Shown piece after piece: positions 1 through 7,960 of a DNA stretch of 64,000 bases. How positions within the stretch are numbered: the stretch's first letter is position 1; each line of letters begins with the position of its first letter. The notes beneath the pieces are model-generated. The model searched no databases. It saw only the letters and a list, made by a program, of their open reading frames with translations, and was not told the origin of the DNA. The stretch comes from Nocardia sputorum (lineage in GTDB: Bacteria > Actinomycetota > Actinomycetes > Mycobacteriales > Mycobacteriaceae). The stretch spans positions 2,108,001-2,172,000 of the forward strand of contig NZ_AP026978.1 of assembly GCF_027924405.1 (NCBI RefSeq), written 5' to 3'. The position numbers were made by a program, and so were the translations under genes.

Positions 1-37
1 ATGGACCGTCGGTCAAGTTGTCTAGAAAGCGGGTGCC

Positions 38-613
38 ATGGGCGACGAACGGCCCAGGGAACGGGCGGACGCGGCGCGCAACCGGCGGGCGATCCTGGAC
101 GCCACGTTCGCGCTGCTGGCCGAGCACGGCGCCGAGGCCATCACCATGGATCGCGTCGCGGCCGCCGCCGGAGTGGGTAAAGGCACGATCTTCCATCGTT
201 TCGGCAACCGCGCCGGGCTCTTGCACGAGATGGTGGCGCAGAGCGCGGTCGCGCTGATGGACGCGATCAGCAGTGGACCGCCACCCCTTGGCCCCGGCGC
301 GCCCGCCGACGCCCGCCTGATCGCCTACTTCGACGCCATGGCGCGGCTGGTGATCGACAATTCCGAGCTGATGGTCGCCTATCGCACCGAGCCGCCGCAT
401 CCGAGGACGGCCGAGTTCCACGCGTTCTGGGACAACCACATCACCACGTTGCTGCGCGAAGCCCGTCCTGACCTGGATGCCGAAGTGGTCGGGCGGCTGC
501 TGCTGGGCGCACTGAGCGCCGAACTCGTGCCGGCCATGGTCCGGGCGGGCGAGACCGAGCGCTTGCTGGCGGCGGTGCGGGAGCTGGTCGAATCGGTGCT
601 GCGCAGCCCGTGA
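38..613 (+). CDS. TetR/AcrR family transcriptional regulator
   Basis: A 191-residue one-component repressor. The N-terminal helix-turn-helix occupies about residues 18-66, with the family signature seen as GVGKGTIFHRFGNRAGLL. The C-terminal ligand/dimer half has no recognisable effector signature. The ATG lies just downstream of the window edge, so the promoter is only partly visible; the first 37 bases contain no other gene. The next gene is convergent (HD hydrolase on the minus strand), so the regulated target cannot be read from this side and may lie left of the window. Family assignment is firm; ligand and target are unknown. Confidence 0.9.
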   Translation: MGDERPRERADAARNRRAILDATFALLAEHGAEAITMDRVAAAAGVGKGTIFHRFGNRAGLLHEMVAQSAVALMDAISSGPPPLGPGAPADARLIAYFDAMARLVIDNSELMVAYRTEPPHPRTAEFHAFWDNHITTLLREARPDLDAEVVGRLLLGALSAELVPAMVRAGETERLLAAVRELVESVLRSP

Positions 614-658
614 CGATCCTTGTGCCGCGGCATCGGGTACGCCGTGCCTGCGCGGTGA

Positions 659-1372
659 TCAGTCTCGCGACAGAATGGCCTCGAAGCGCTCGTCGGCCCG
701 GTCGAGCTGATCGAGGATATGCTGCCGGACGTGGTCGGCGAGCGGTGTGTCCGGCCGGGTGACCAGGTCGCGGTATACGTCGGTGAGCGGACGGTACTTG
801 GCGGCCAGCTTCGCCATCGCGGGACCGGTGGCGTAGAGGATGCCGACGCCGTTGTCGGTGAAGTCGGACAGCTTGATGACGCGGGCCCACGGGTCCCGGT
901 CCAGATTCATCGCGACATGCTCGCGGTACTGTGCCTGCCGGTCACGCGCCGGATCCGGTTCAGGATTGGTCACCGCCGCCACGAGATCGGCCACTCGCGC
1001 CCCGAAACGATCGGTGAGCGCGCCCAGCGCGGCGTCGACGGCAGGCCCCGATCGATCGGCCGCCAGCTCGGCGGCGTGGTCCTCGACCGAGTCGTGCAGC
1101 AGCCCCGCCGCGACCACGTCGGGGTCCCGGACCTCGTAGTGGCTGATGATCCGAATCGTCACGCGCAGTAGATGACTGAGGTAGGGCTCGCGGCCGTACC
1201 GATCGTCCTTATGCAGGTCGGCCGCGAGATCGAGCGCCGCGGCCAAGCGCGGCGTATCCGGCAGCTCGGCGATTTCCAGCAGTAGTCGTTCCCGCAGCCC
1301 GGCCTCGCCGTAGACCTCGCTGATCGTGTGCAGCGGCATCACGGCCAAGACCCCCGCCCCTGGATTGCTCAT
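659..1372 (-). CDS. HD-domain phosphohydrolase (RelA/SpoT HD-like)
   Basis: A 237-residue soluble protein. The pattern R-YGREPYLSHLLRV followed by AAGLLHDSVED resembles the metal-binding HD domain of RelA/SpoT-type hydrolases: PY-x2-H near residue 66 and LLHD-x2-ED near residue 90. No synthetase or regulatory domain follows, so it would be a stand-alone hydrolase; the substrate cannot be assigned from sequence. A second in-frame Met at residue 12 (MPLHTISE) is a plausible alternative start. It is convergent with the preceding TetR gene and runs in the same direction as the SnoaL-like gene upstream of it. Confidence 0.75.
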   Translation of the reverse strand: MSNPGAGVLAVMPLHTISEVYGEAGLRERLLLEIAELPDTPRLAAALDLAADLHKDDRYGREPYLSHLLRVTIRIISHYEVRDPDVVAAGLLHDSVEDHAAELAADRSGPAVDAALGALTDRFGARVADLVAAVTNPEPDPARDRQAQYREHVAMNLDRDPWARVIKLSDFTDNGVGILYATGPAMAKLAAKYRPLTDVYRDLVTRPDTPLADHVRQHILDQLDRADERFEAILSRD

Positions 1373-1415
1373 GCTGCCAGGCTAACCGGAGCGGGGGACA
1401 CATGACGGACGACGA

Positions 1416-1865
1416 TCACTCGGCCTTCGGCACCAGAGTGTTCTGCCGGGCGGCGATGTGCCAGCGCTCGCCCTCCTTGACGAAGACGTACAGCGCGATC
1501 ATGGCGTGGTCGTGCTCGATGAGCTCGCCGTCCGGTGTGGTCGCCCACGCGCGCTTGTGCGCGATCGCGACGTCCGGGCGCAGGAACGTGATGTCGGCGA
1601 TCTCGTAACGGGCGCACTGGTCTCGCAGGAACCCGGCCAGACCTCTGCGGTTGGAGTCGAGCAGCGCGTCGAATCCGGTGATCAGCGTGCCCATCGCGTT
1701 GACGACGGCCGCGTTGGCGGTGAAATCCGCCGACAGCAGGTCGGCGTCGTTGGTGTTGAAGCCGGTCTCCGCGTTGGCGACGATCTGCCGGATCGCCGCG
1801 ATGTCGTCGGAGTGGTCGACCGTCGTGTCCTCGACCAGGGGTGGTGTGGATGCTGTCGTGCTCAT
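1416..1865 (-). CDS. SnoaL-like / SgcJ-EcaC family protein
   Basis: 149 residues, the usual length for a NTF2/SnoaL-fold protein of the SgcJ/EcaC group. The helix DDIAAIRQIVANAETGFN and the motif NAAVVNAMG are typical of the cone-shaped alpha+beta barrel. The longer open frame starts 22 codons upstream, but that extension would run through the perfect inverted repeat at 1880-1901, so the ATG at 1865 (MSTTASTPP) is preferred. These proteins range from polyketide tailoring enzymes to small-ligand binders; nothing here decides which. The gene probably has its own promoter because the AlkB-like gene upstream ends 70 bases away. Confidence 0.75.
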   Translation of the reverse strand: MSTTASTPPLVEDTTVDHSDDIAAIRQIVANAETGFNTNDADLLSADFTANAAVVNAMGTLITGFDALLDSNRRGLAGFLRDQCARYEIADITFLRPDVAIAHKRAWATTPDGELIEHDHAMIALYVFVKEGERWHIAARQNTLVPKAE

Positions 1866-1879
1866 GCCGACGAGCTTCC

Positions 1880-1901
1880 GACCTGAACGTCGGTTCAGGT
1901 C
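1880..1901. promoter_or_regulatory. Perfect inverted repeat, probable operator of the SnoaL-like gene
   Basis: GACCTGAAC-GTCG-GTTCAGGTC: two perfect 9-base arms around a 4-base spacer, ending 15 bases before the ATG at 1865. Size and position fit a TetR-type operator. Which protein binds it is not shown; the window's first TetR gene is a candidate only by proximity. Confidence 0.55.
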
Positions 1902-1934
1902 AAGTCGTGCACATTGTGGCTTGGCGCACAAGGG

Positions 1935-2561
1935 TCAGCGGACGCCGCGCGGCCGGTACTGAATGCTGATCCGCGGACCGGTGGGCTTGCGCGTCTTCGG
2001 CACGGCGTGCTCCCAGGTGCGCTGACAAGATCCCCCCATGACCAGCAGGTCGCCATGTCCCACAACATATTTGATGCTCTGGCCGCCGCCGCGCGGCCGG
2101 AGCAGCAGCGCCCTCGGCGCTCCGATCGACACGATCGCGACCATCGTGTCGTGGGTGGCGCCGCGGCCGATGGTATCGCCGTGCCAGGCGACGCTGTCGC
2201 GTCCGTCCCGGTAGTAGCACAGGCCCGCGGTGCGGAACGGTTCGCCGAGTTCGGGCCGGTAGTGCTCGTTCAATGCCGTACGGGCGTCGGCCAACGCCGG
2301 GTCCGGCAGCGGCTCGTGCTCCGAGTAGAACCGCAGCAGCCGGGGCACCTCGACCACACGGTCGTACATCGGCCTGCGCTCGGCTTTCCACGGCACGCCC
2401 TCGACCAGCCGGTCGAACAACGCGTCCGCGCCCGACAGCCAGCCGGGCAGGAGATCCACCCAGGCCCCGTGGTCCAGCACGGTGCGGCGCGCATCGCGAA
2501 GCGGCGCGAACTCGGTGTCGCCGAACCCGTCGAGCAACGATCCTTGCAGCGGCGTGGACAT
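1935..2561 (-). CDS. AlkB-like 2-oxoglutarate/Fe(II)-dependent dioxygenase
   Basis: 208 residues, normal for the bacterial AlkB-like family that oxidatively removes alkyl groups from nucleic-acid bases. The iron facial triad is visible as H-x-D in SVAWHGDTIG and a distal H in TWEHAVPK; the 2-oxoglutarate-binding Arg is in RISIQYRPR near the C-terminus. The substrate-side tyrosine stretch LCYYRDGRDS is also present. A monocistronic minus-strand gene, divergent from the methyltransferase remnant. No Ada or other adaptive-response gene is adjacent. Confidence 0.87.
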   Translation of the reverse strand: MSTPLQGSLLDGFGDTEFAPLRDARRTVLDHGAWVDLLPGWLSGADALFDRLVEGVPWKAERRPMYDRVVEVPRLLRFYSEHEPLPDPALADARTALNEHYRPELGEPFRTAGLCYYRDGRDSVAWHGDTIGRGATHDTMVAIVSIGAPRALLLRPRGGGQSIKYVVGHGDLLVMGGSCQRTWEHAVPKTRKPTGPRISIQYRPRGVR

Positions 2562-2598
2562 GCGCCCGAGCCTACCGTCGATCGAACATATGTGCTAG

Positions 2599-3150
2599 CG
2601 GTTTTCGGTCAAGGTGTCGGAGCTGCCGCTGCCCGGCGAACTCGACGTCTTCGAGATCGACCTGCCGGAGCTGTTCGCGTTCAAGGAGCCGGTGCTGGCC
2701 GCCGCCGACGCGCGGACGGTTTGCGCACGTCATGTCGTGGCCGCCGATCTGCGCGGAGACTGGGCGGGCGCCCTGCGCGCGAGCGGATTCCGGGCCGAGG
2801 TCCCGACCCACTGGATCGACGAGGGTGTCCTCGGCTATCTGCGGCGCGAGGAAGCGCTTCGGGTGGTGGACACGCTCACCGACCTGTCCGCGCCGGGCAG
2901 TCGCTTCGGTGTCGCCCAGTTCGACTCCGACCAGCACAGCGAGCGATACGCCGAACTGCGCCGCTTGGTGCGGCCCGGGGCCGACGGGCCGCGCGAACCG
3001 AGTGGACTGGGACCGGAGGCCGGACAATGGCTCGCCGAGCACGGATGGCGAACCACCTTCCGGGCCTGGGACGATCTGGTGGCGCCACTCGGCCGTCCGG
3101 CCGCTCTGGGCAGCCGGGATCTGGGACTCGTCCTCGCGGTGCGCCGGTAG
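2599..3150 (+). pseudogene. 5'-truncated SAM-dependent methyltransferase (TIGR00027-like)
   Basis: The frame opens after an in-frame TAG at 2596-2598; the first usable start is the GTG at 2614, which would give 178 residues. The sequence begins at LPLPGELDVFEIDLPELF, which in this family follows the SAM-binding GAGLDTRAFR motif about 90-110 residues into a roughly 280-residue protein. The whole N-terminal half including the SAM glycine loop is therefore missing. The remaining part (FEIDLP, ADLRGDWAGAL, EGVLGYL and C-terminal strands) reads intact, so truncation is more likely than gradual decay. An alternative is a diverged short protein without SAM binding. Confidence 0.65.
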
Positions 3151-3252
3151 CCCGCCGCCGGCTTCCCCGCCGCGACCAGTGGCCCCGCTCACAGCGCGAT
3201 ATGCCTGGTGAAAACGGGGTTCGACGCGCTGCTACGCTGCTTGCCGTAAGAC

Positions 3253-3292
3253 ATCCTTTAACGGACCGTCCGGTGAGGCGGGGAAGGAGGTC
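3253..3292 (+). promoter_or_regulatory. PyrR-binding RNA leader of the pyr operon
   Basis: The stretch between the probable transcription start and pyrR holds the PyrR box core CCGTCCGGTGAGGCGGGG, and CCTTT at 3255-3259 can pair with GGAAGG at 3282-3287. The 3' arm is the Shine-Dalgarno sequence of pyrR (GGAAGGAGG, 5 bases before the ATG). Formation of the stem would hide the ribosome site. This agrees with the translational repression by UMP-bound PyrR described in mycobacteria rather than Bacillus-type attenuation. Only the pairing and the conserved core are seen; the regulation is by analogy. Confidence 0.7.
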
Positions 3293-3295
3293 GGC

Positions 3296-3928
3296 ATGGC
3301 CGTGCCCGAAGAACGGGCCGCCAAGTCCGGCGCTGCGGAGACATCGCAGCGACATACCCCGGAGTGGGTGGCGGCGGGGCGAGAGCTGTTGTCGGCTTCG
3401 GATGTCGGGCGGACCGTCGCGCGCATCGCGCACCAGATCATCGAGAAGACCGCGCTGGACTCGGGCGAACCGGACGCGCCGCGGGTGGTGCTGATCGGCA
3501 TTCCCACCCGGGGAACGACCCTGGCCGCGCGGCTCACCGAGAAGATCGAGGAATTCTCCGGCGTCCGCCCGGCTCTGGGCTCGCTCGACATCACGCTGTA
3601 CCGCGACGATCTGCGCAGCCGCCCGCACCGGCCGCTGGAACGCACCTCCGTTCCGGAAGGCGGCATCGAGGACGCGCTGGTGGTCCTGGTCGACGACGTG
3701 CTGTTCTCCGGTCGCACCGTCCGCTCCGCCCTCGACGGCCTGCGTGATCTGGGCCGCCCGCGCGCGGTGCAGCTGGCGGTGCTCATCGACCGCGGTCACC
3801 GCGAACTGCCGATCCGCGCCGATTACGTCGGCAAGAACGTACCGACCAGCCGTTCCGAGGACATCTCGGTGCTGCTGACCGAACACGACGGCCGTGACGG
3901 CGTCTACCTGCATCAGGAGGAGGCGTGA
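3296..3928 (+). CDS. pyrR: Bifunctional pyr operon regulator / uracil phosphoribosyltransferase
   Basis: 210 residues including about 20 extra N-terminal residues before the conserved start of the family ([18 protein letters not shown]). The PRPP-binding motif is [13 protein letters not shown] near residue 127; a basic loop RDDLRSRP lies before it, as in RNA-binding PyrR proteins. PyrR senses UMP/UTP and binds the leader just upstream, and has weak uracil phosphoribosyltransferase activity. The start is fixed by a strong Shine-Dalgarno sequence. It is first in the operon; its TGA overlaps the ATG of a 14-codon ORF that leads into pyrB. Confidence 0.96.
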   Translation: MAVPEERAAKSGAAETSQRHTPEWVAAGRELLSASDVGRTVARIAHQIIEKTALDSGEPDAPRVVLIGIPTRGTTLAARLTEKIEEFSGVRPALGSLDITLYRDDLRSRPHRPLERTSVPEGGIEDALVVLVDDVLFSGRTVRSALDGLRDLGRPRAVQLAVLIDRGHRELPIRADYVGKNVPTSRSEDISVLLTEHDGRDGVYLHQEEA

Positions 3929-3972
3929 TGGGTATGCCGCACGCCGGCTCGCGGCAGGAGGCAGGCGCGTGA
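3928..3972 (+). CDS. 14-codon bridging ORF between pyrR and pyrB (hypothetical)
   Basis: ATG overlaps the pyrR stop as TGATG, and its TGA overlaps the pyrB start as GTGA. It encodes [14 protein letters not shown] and contains the pyrB Shine-Dalgarno sequence CAGGAGG. It resembles nothing known; the plausible role is translational coupling rather than a functional peptide. It may be coincidence, but two more such ORFs follow in the operon. Confidence 0.35.
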   Translation: MGMPHAGSRQEAGA

Positions 3973-4928
3973 GGCATCTGCTGTCGGTCGCCGCGCTCGA
4001 TCGCGCGGCCGCGAACGAGCTGCTCGACGAGGCCGAACGCTTCGAACAGGCCCTGCTCGGCCGTGAGGTGCACAAGCTGCCCACGCTGCGCGGACGCACC
4101 GTGATGACGGTCTTCTACGAGAACTCCACCCGGACGCGGGTGTCGTTCGAGGTGGCGGGCAAGTGGATGAGCGCGGACGTGATCAACGTCAGCGCGAGCA
4201 GCTCCTCGGTCGCCAAGGGCGAATCGCTGCGCGACACCGCGCTGACCTTGCACGCCGCGGGAGCCGACGCACTGATCGTGCGGCACCCGGCCTCCGGCGC
4301 CGCGCACCAGATCGCGCGCTGGATGGACGAGTGGGCGGTCTCGGCCGGGCGCACCTCCGGTCCGGCGGTCATCAACGCGGGTGACGGCACGCATGAGCAT
4401 CCGACCCAGGCTCTGCTGGACGCGCTGACGCTCCGGCAGCGGCTCGGCGACATCGAGGGCAAGCGGGTCGTCATCGTCGGTGACATCCTGCACAGCCGGG
4501 TGGCCCGATCCAACGTCTTCCTGCTGGCCACGCTCGGCGCGGAGGTCGTGCTGGTCGCCCCGCGCACACTGCTGCCGGTCGGCGTGCAGGCCTGGCCCGC
4601 TCGCGTCTCGCACCATCTGGACGCCGAGCTGATCGGCGCCGACGCGGTGCTGATGCTGCGCGTGCAGGCCGAGCGGATGAACGGCGGATTCTTCCCGTCG
4701 GCCCGCGAGTACTCGATCACCTACGGGCTGTCCGAGCGCAGGCTGGCGCTGCTGGAGGACCACGCCGTCGTGCTGCACCCCGGCCCGATGCTGCGTGGCA
4801 TGGAAATCGCGTCCTCGGTCGCGGACTCTCCGAAAGCCGCTGTGCTGCAACAGGTCACCAACGGCGTGCACGTGCGGATGGCGGTGCTGTTCCGCCTGCT
4901 CGTCGGGACCCAGGAGGCAGTCGCATGA
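3969..4928 (+). CDS. pyrB: Aspartate carbamoyltransferase catalytic subunit
   Basis: 319 residues. Condenses carbamoyl phosphate with aspartate to N-carbamoyl-aspartate, the committed step of UMP synthesis. The carbamoyl-phosphate loop is [10 protein letters not shown] near residue 50, and the second half carries [13 protein letters not shown] and [11 protein letters not shown]. The open frame extends 25 codons upstream, but that part is the pyrR end read in another frame; the GTG at 3969, preceded by CAGGAGG, begins the conserved RHLLSV start. No pyrI regulatory subunit gene is present, as usual in actinobacteria. The stop overlaps the ATG of a second bridging ORF. Confidence 0.96.
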   Translation: MRHLLSVAALDRAAANELLDEAERFEQALLGREVHKLPTLRGRTVMTVFYENSTRTRVSFEVAGKWMSADVINVSASSSSVAKGESLRDTALTLHAAGADALIVRHPASGAAHQIARWMDEWAVSAGRTSGPAVINAGDGTHEHPTQALLDALTLRQRLGDIEGKRVVIVGDILHSRVARSNVFLLATLGAEVVLVAPRTLLPVGVQAWPARVSHHLDAELIGADAVLMLRVQAERMNGGFFPSAREYSITYGLSERRLALLEDHAVVLHPGPMLRGMEIASSVADSPKAAVLQQVTNGVHVRMAVLFRLLVGTQEAVA

Positions 4929-4978
4929 GTGCCGTGACCGCGCAGGGCGCCGCTGGTGCCGGAGAGGACGCAGCATGA
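4925..4978 (+). CDS. 17-codon bridging ORF between pyrB and pyrC (hypothetical)
   Basis: ATGA overlap with the end of pyrB and ATGA overlap with the pyrC start at 4975. Encodes [17 protein letters not shown]. The pyrC ribosome site (GGAGAGG) is inside it. No similarity recognised; either a coupling device or chance. Confidence 0.33.
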   Translation: MSAVTAQGAAGAGEDAA

Positions 4979-6291
4979 GTGAGCACACCGCCGTCTTGAT
5001 CAAGGGCGCGCTGCTGTACGGCGAGGGCGAACCGGTCGACGTGCTCGTCGCCGACGGCGAGATCCGCCGGATCGGCACCCATCTGGACGTCGTCGACGCC
5101 GAGATCATCGAGGCGCACGGCCAGATCCTGCTGCCGGGCTTCGTCGACTTGCACACCCACCTGCGCGAGCCGGGCCGCGAGGACACCGAGACCATCGAGT
5201 CGGGATCCGCGGCCGCCGCGCTGGGCGGCTACACCGCGGTGTTCGCGATGGCCAACACCAACCCGGTCGCCGACTCGGTGGTCGTCACCGATCACGTGTG
5301 GCGACGCGGCCGGGAGGTCGGCCTGGTCGACGTGTATCCGGTCGGCGCGGTCACCGTCGGGCTCGAGGGCAAGCAGCTCGCCGAGATGGGGACCATGGCC
5401 GCGGGCGTGGGCGCCGTGCGCATGTTCTCCGACGACGGCCATTGCGTCTACGACCCGCTGATCATGCGCCGCGCCCTGGAGTACGCGAACTCGCTCGGGG
5501 TGCTGATCGCCCAGCACGCGGAGGAGCCGCGACTGACCAAGGGCGCCATCGCGCACGAGGGGCCCACCGCGGCCCGGCTGGGGCTGGCCGGCTGGCCGCG
5601 CGCGGCCGAGGAATCCATCGTGGCGCGCGACGCCCTGCTGGCGCGGGACGCCGGCGCGCGGGTGCACATCTGCCACGCGTCCACGGCGGGCACCGTGGAG
5701 CTGGTGCGGTGGGCGAAATCCCAGGGCATCTCCATCACCGCCGAGGTCACCCCGCACCACCTGCTGCTGGACGACTCGCGGCTGGAGACCTACGACGCGG
5801 TCAACAAGGTCAATCCGCCGCTGCGCGAGGCGTCCGACGCCGCCGCGCTGCGGCAGGCGCTGGCGGAGGGGATCATCGACTGCGTCGCCACCGACCACGC
5901 GCCGCACGCCGAGCAGGACAAGTGCTGCGAGTTCGCCGCCGCCCGGCCCGGCATGCTGGGACTGGAGACGGCGCTGTCGATCATCGTGCGGACCATGGTC
6001 GAGCCCGGGCTGCTGGACTGGCGCGGCGTCGCCCGCGTGATGAGCGAGCGCCCGGCCGCGATCGTCGGCCTGGACGAGCACGGCAGGCCGCTCGAGGTCG
6101 GCGAGCCGGCCAACCTGACGCTGGTCGACCCGAAGGCGAGCTGGACGGTGCGCGGCAAGGAACTGGCCAGCATCTCGAACAACACGCCGTTCGAGGCGAT
6201 GACCTTCCCGGCGCGGGTGACGGCGACGCTGCTGCGCGGCCGGGTCACCGCCAGGGACGGCAAGGCGCTGGGCCACCGGGCGGAGGCATAG
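4975..6291 (+). CDS. pyrC: Dihydroorotase
   Basis: 438 residues, the class I dihydroorotase length. Cyclises carbamoyl-aspartate to dihydroorotate. Metal ligands are visible in [10 protein letters not shown] (HxH, about residue 60), [14 protein letters not shown] and [11 protein letters not shown] near residue 306. The frame is open 60 codons further upstream inside pyrB; the ATG at 4975 ([11 protein letters not shown]) with GGAGAGG upstream is the family start. Zinc-dependent cytosolic enzyme, third step encoded in the operon. Dihydroorotate dehydrogenase and orotate phosphoribosyltransferase are not in this window. Confidence 0.96.
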   Translation: MSEHTAVLIKGALLYGEGEPVDVLVADGEIRRIGTHLDVVDAEIIEAHGQILLPGFVDLHTHLREPGREDTETIESGSAAAALGGYTAVFAMANTNPVADSVVVTDHVWRRGREVGLVDVYPVGAVTVGLEGKQLAEMGTMAAGVGAVRMFSDDGHCVYDPLIMRRALEYANSLGVLIAQHAEEPRLTKGAIAHEGPTAARLGLAGWPRAAEESIVARDALLARDAGARVHICHASTAGTVELVRWAKSQGISITAEVTPHHLLLDDSRLETYDAVNKVNPPLREASDAAALRQALAEGIIDCVATDHAPHAEQDKCCEFAAARPGMLGLETALSIIVRTMVEPGLLDWRGVARVMSERPAAIVGLDEHGRPLEVGEPANLTLVDPKASWTVRGKELASISNNTPFEAMTFPARVTATLLRGRVTARDGKALGHRAEA

Positions 6292-6330
6292 ATGAGTGAC
6301 CGAGGCGCGGCCCTTCGAGGAGGTTCGTAG
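6292..6330 (+). CDS. 12-codon bridging ORF between pyrC and the membrane gene (hypothetical)
   Basis: The ATG directly abuts the pyrC TAG, and its own TAG overlaps the next start as TAGTG. Encodes MSDRGAALRGGS and contains the AGGAGG of the next gene. Third in a row of bridging ORFs in this operon. No homologue recognised. Confidence 0.3.
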   Translation: MSDRGAALRGGS

Positions 6331-6851
6331 TGGAGAGAACACTCTGGGTGGTGGGGCTGCTGGTGCTGTTCGCGGTCTGCCTCTGGCTGATGTACCGGGG
6401 TTGGCGCAACCGTGCGGCGCGTCAGGCAGAGCGCATCGGCACGTTGCCCGCCGTGCCCGCCGAACTCGGCGCGCAAGTGCTGGAGCCGACCACCGGCCTC
6501 TACCTGGGCAGCACGATCGCGCCCAGCTGGCAGGACCGGATCACGGTGGGGGACCTGGGTTTCCGGGCCACCGCGGAACTCACGCGGTTCGAACGGGGGA
6601 TTCTGCTCGAACGTGACGGCGCGACGGTGATCTGGATTCCGCAGGAATCCATCACCGCGGTGCGCACCGAACGCGGCCACGCGGGCAAAGTGATGACGGA
6701 AGATGGTGTGCTGGTCATTCGCTGGAAGCTGCCGACCGGAACCGAGATCGATACGGGTTTCCGCGGCGACGACAAGTCGGTCTACCCGGCTTGGCGCCGG
6801 CTTCCGGCGGCGGATCAGAGCGGGACGATGACGGGAGATGACGAGGGATGA
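6330..6851 (+). CDS. Single-pass membrane protein of the pyr operon (Rv1382-like)
   Basis: 173 residues. One N-terminal transmembrane helix ([20 protein letters not shown], residues 6-25), then a soluble, beta-rich cytoplasmic-type domain with W-containing strands ([44 protein letters not shown]). It occupies the position of the membrane gene found between pyrC and carA in mycobacteria (Rv1382 in M. tuberculosis). Its role is unknown; PH-like/GRAM-like folding is a guess. GTG start overlapping the preceding bridging ORF; ATGA overlap with carA, so it is co-translated with the pathway enzymes. Confidence 0.8.
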   Translation: MERTLWVVGLLVLFAVCLWLMYRGWRNRAARQAERIGTLPAVPAELGAQVLEPTTGLYLGSTIAPSWQDRITVGDLGFRATAELTRFERGILLERDGATVIWIPQESITAVRTERGHAGKVMTEDGVLVIRWKLPTGTEIDTGFRGDDKSVYPAWRRLPAADQSGTMTGDDEG

Positions 6852-7960
6852 CAGGAGAAGCAGCACTGGTGCTGGAGGACGGCCGGGTATTCCGCGGCCG
6901 GGCCTACGGCGCCGTGGGCCAGACGCTCGGTGAGGCGGTGTTCTGCACCGCGATGACCGGGTATCAGGAGACCCTCACCGACCCGTCCTACCACCGCCAG
7001 ATCGTGGTGGCGGCCGCGCCGCAGATCGGCAACACCGGCTGGAACGACGAGGACGACGAGTCCACCAAGATCTGGGTCGCCGGGTACGCGGTGCGCGACC
7101 CCGCGCGACGCGCGTCCAACTGGCGCGCCACCAGGACGCTGCCGGACGAGCTGGAACGGCAGCAGGTCGTCGGCATCGCGGGCATCGACACCCGCGCGCT
7201 GGTCCGTCACCTGCGCACCCGTGGCTCGATGAAGGCGGGCATCTTCTCCGGTGCCGCGCTGGCGGCGGCCGACGAGCTGGTGGCCAGGGTGAACGGGCAG
7301 CCGTCCATGCTGGGCGCCGACCTGGCCGGTGAGGTGACCACCGACGCGCTCTACACGATCGAGCCGGACGGCGACCACCGGCGCACGGTCGTCGCGGTCG
7401 ACCTCGGGATCAAGACCAACACCCCGCGCATGTTCGCGCAGCGCGGCATGCGGGTGCACGTGGTGTCCTCGACCACCACGCTGGACCAGATCCTCGAACT
7501 GAAGCCGGACGGGGTCTTCCTGTCCAACGGCCCCGGCGACCCGGCCACCGCCGACACGGCGGTCGAGCTGACCCGGGGCGTGCTGGGCACGGGTCTGCCG
7601 CTGTTCGGCATCTGCTTCGGCAACCAGATCCTCGGCCGCGCGCTCGGCCGGGGCACCTACAAGATGAAGTTCGGCCACCGCGGTATCAACATCCCGGTGG
7701 TGGAGCACGAGACCGGCCGGATCTCGATCACCGCGCAGAACCACGGCTTCGCGCTGGAGGGCGAGCGGGGCGAGCGGTTCGACACCCCCTTCGGCACCGC
7801 CGAGGTGAGTCACGTCTGCGCCAACGACGGCACGGTGGAAGGCGTGCGGCTGGTCGACGGCCGGGCCTTCTCCGTGCAGTACCACCCGGAGGCCGCCGCC
7901 GGTCCCCACGACGCCGCGTACCTGTTCGACCGTTTCGCCGGTCTCATGGAAGGAGCCTGA
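6848..7960 (+). CDS. carA: Carbamoyl-phosphate synthase small subunit
   Basis: 370 residues. Glutamine amidotransferase that feeds ammonia to CarB. The N-terminal CarA-specific domain ([28 protein letters not shown]) is followed by a class I amidotransferase domain with nucleophile Cys256 in FGICFGNQ and the His-Glu pair in [14 protein letters not shown] replaces the more usual LGHQ, a small deviation near the nucleophile. ATGA overlap with the membrane gene and TGATG overlap with carB indicate tight coupling. Serves both pyrimidine and arginine synthesis. Confidence 0.96.
   Translation: MTGEAALVLEDGRVFRGRAYGAVGQTLGEAVFCTAMTGYQETLTDPSYHRQIVVAAAPQIGNTGWNDEDDESTKIWVAGYAVRDPARRASNWRATRTLPDELERQQVVGIAGIDTRALVRHLRTRGSMKAGIFSGAALAAADELVARVNGQPSMLGADLAGEVTTDALYTIEPDGDHRRTVVAVDLGIKTNTPRMFAQRGMRVHVVSSTTTLDQILELKPDGVFLSNGPGDPATADTAVELTRGVLGTGLPLFGICFGNQILGRALGRGTYKMKFGHRGINIPVVEHETGRISITAQNHGFALEGERGERFDTPFGTAEVSHVCANDGTVEGVRLVDGRAFSVQYHPEAAAGPHDAAYLFDRFAGLMEGA

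Noticed and set aside
5298..6299. 333-codon Arg/Gly-rich plus-strand frame inside pyrC
   Set aside because: Frame-shifted shadow of pyrC.
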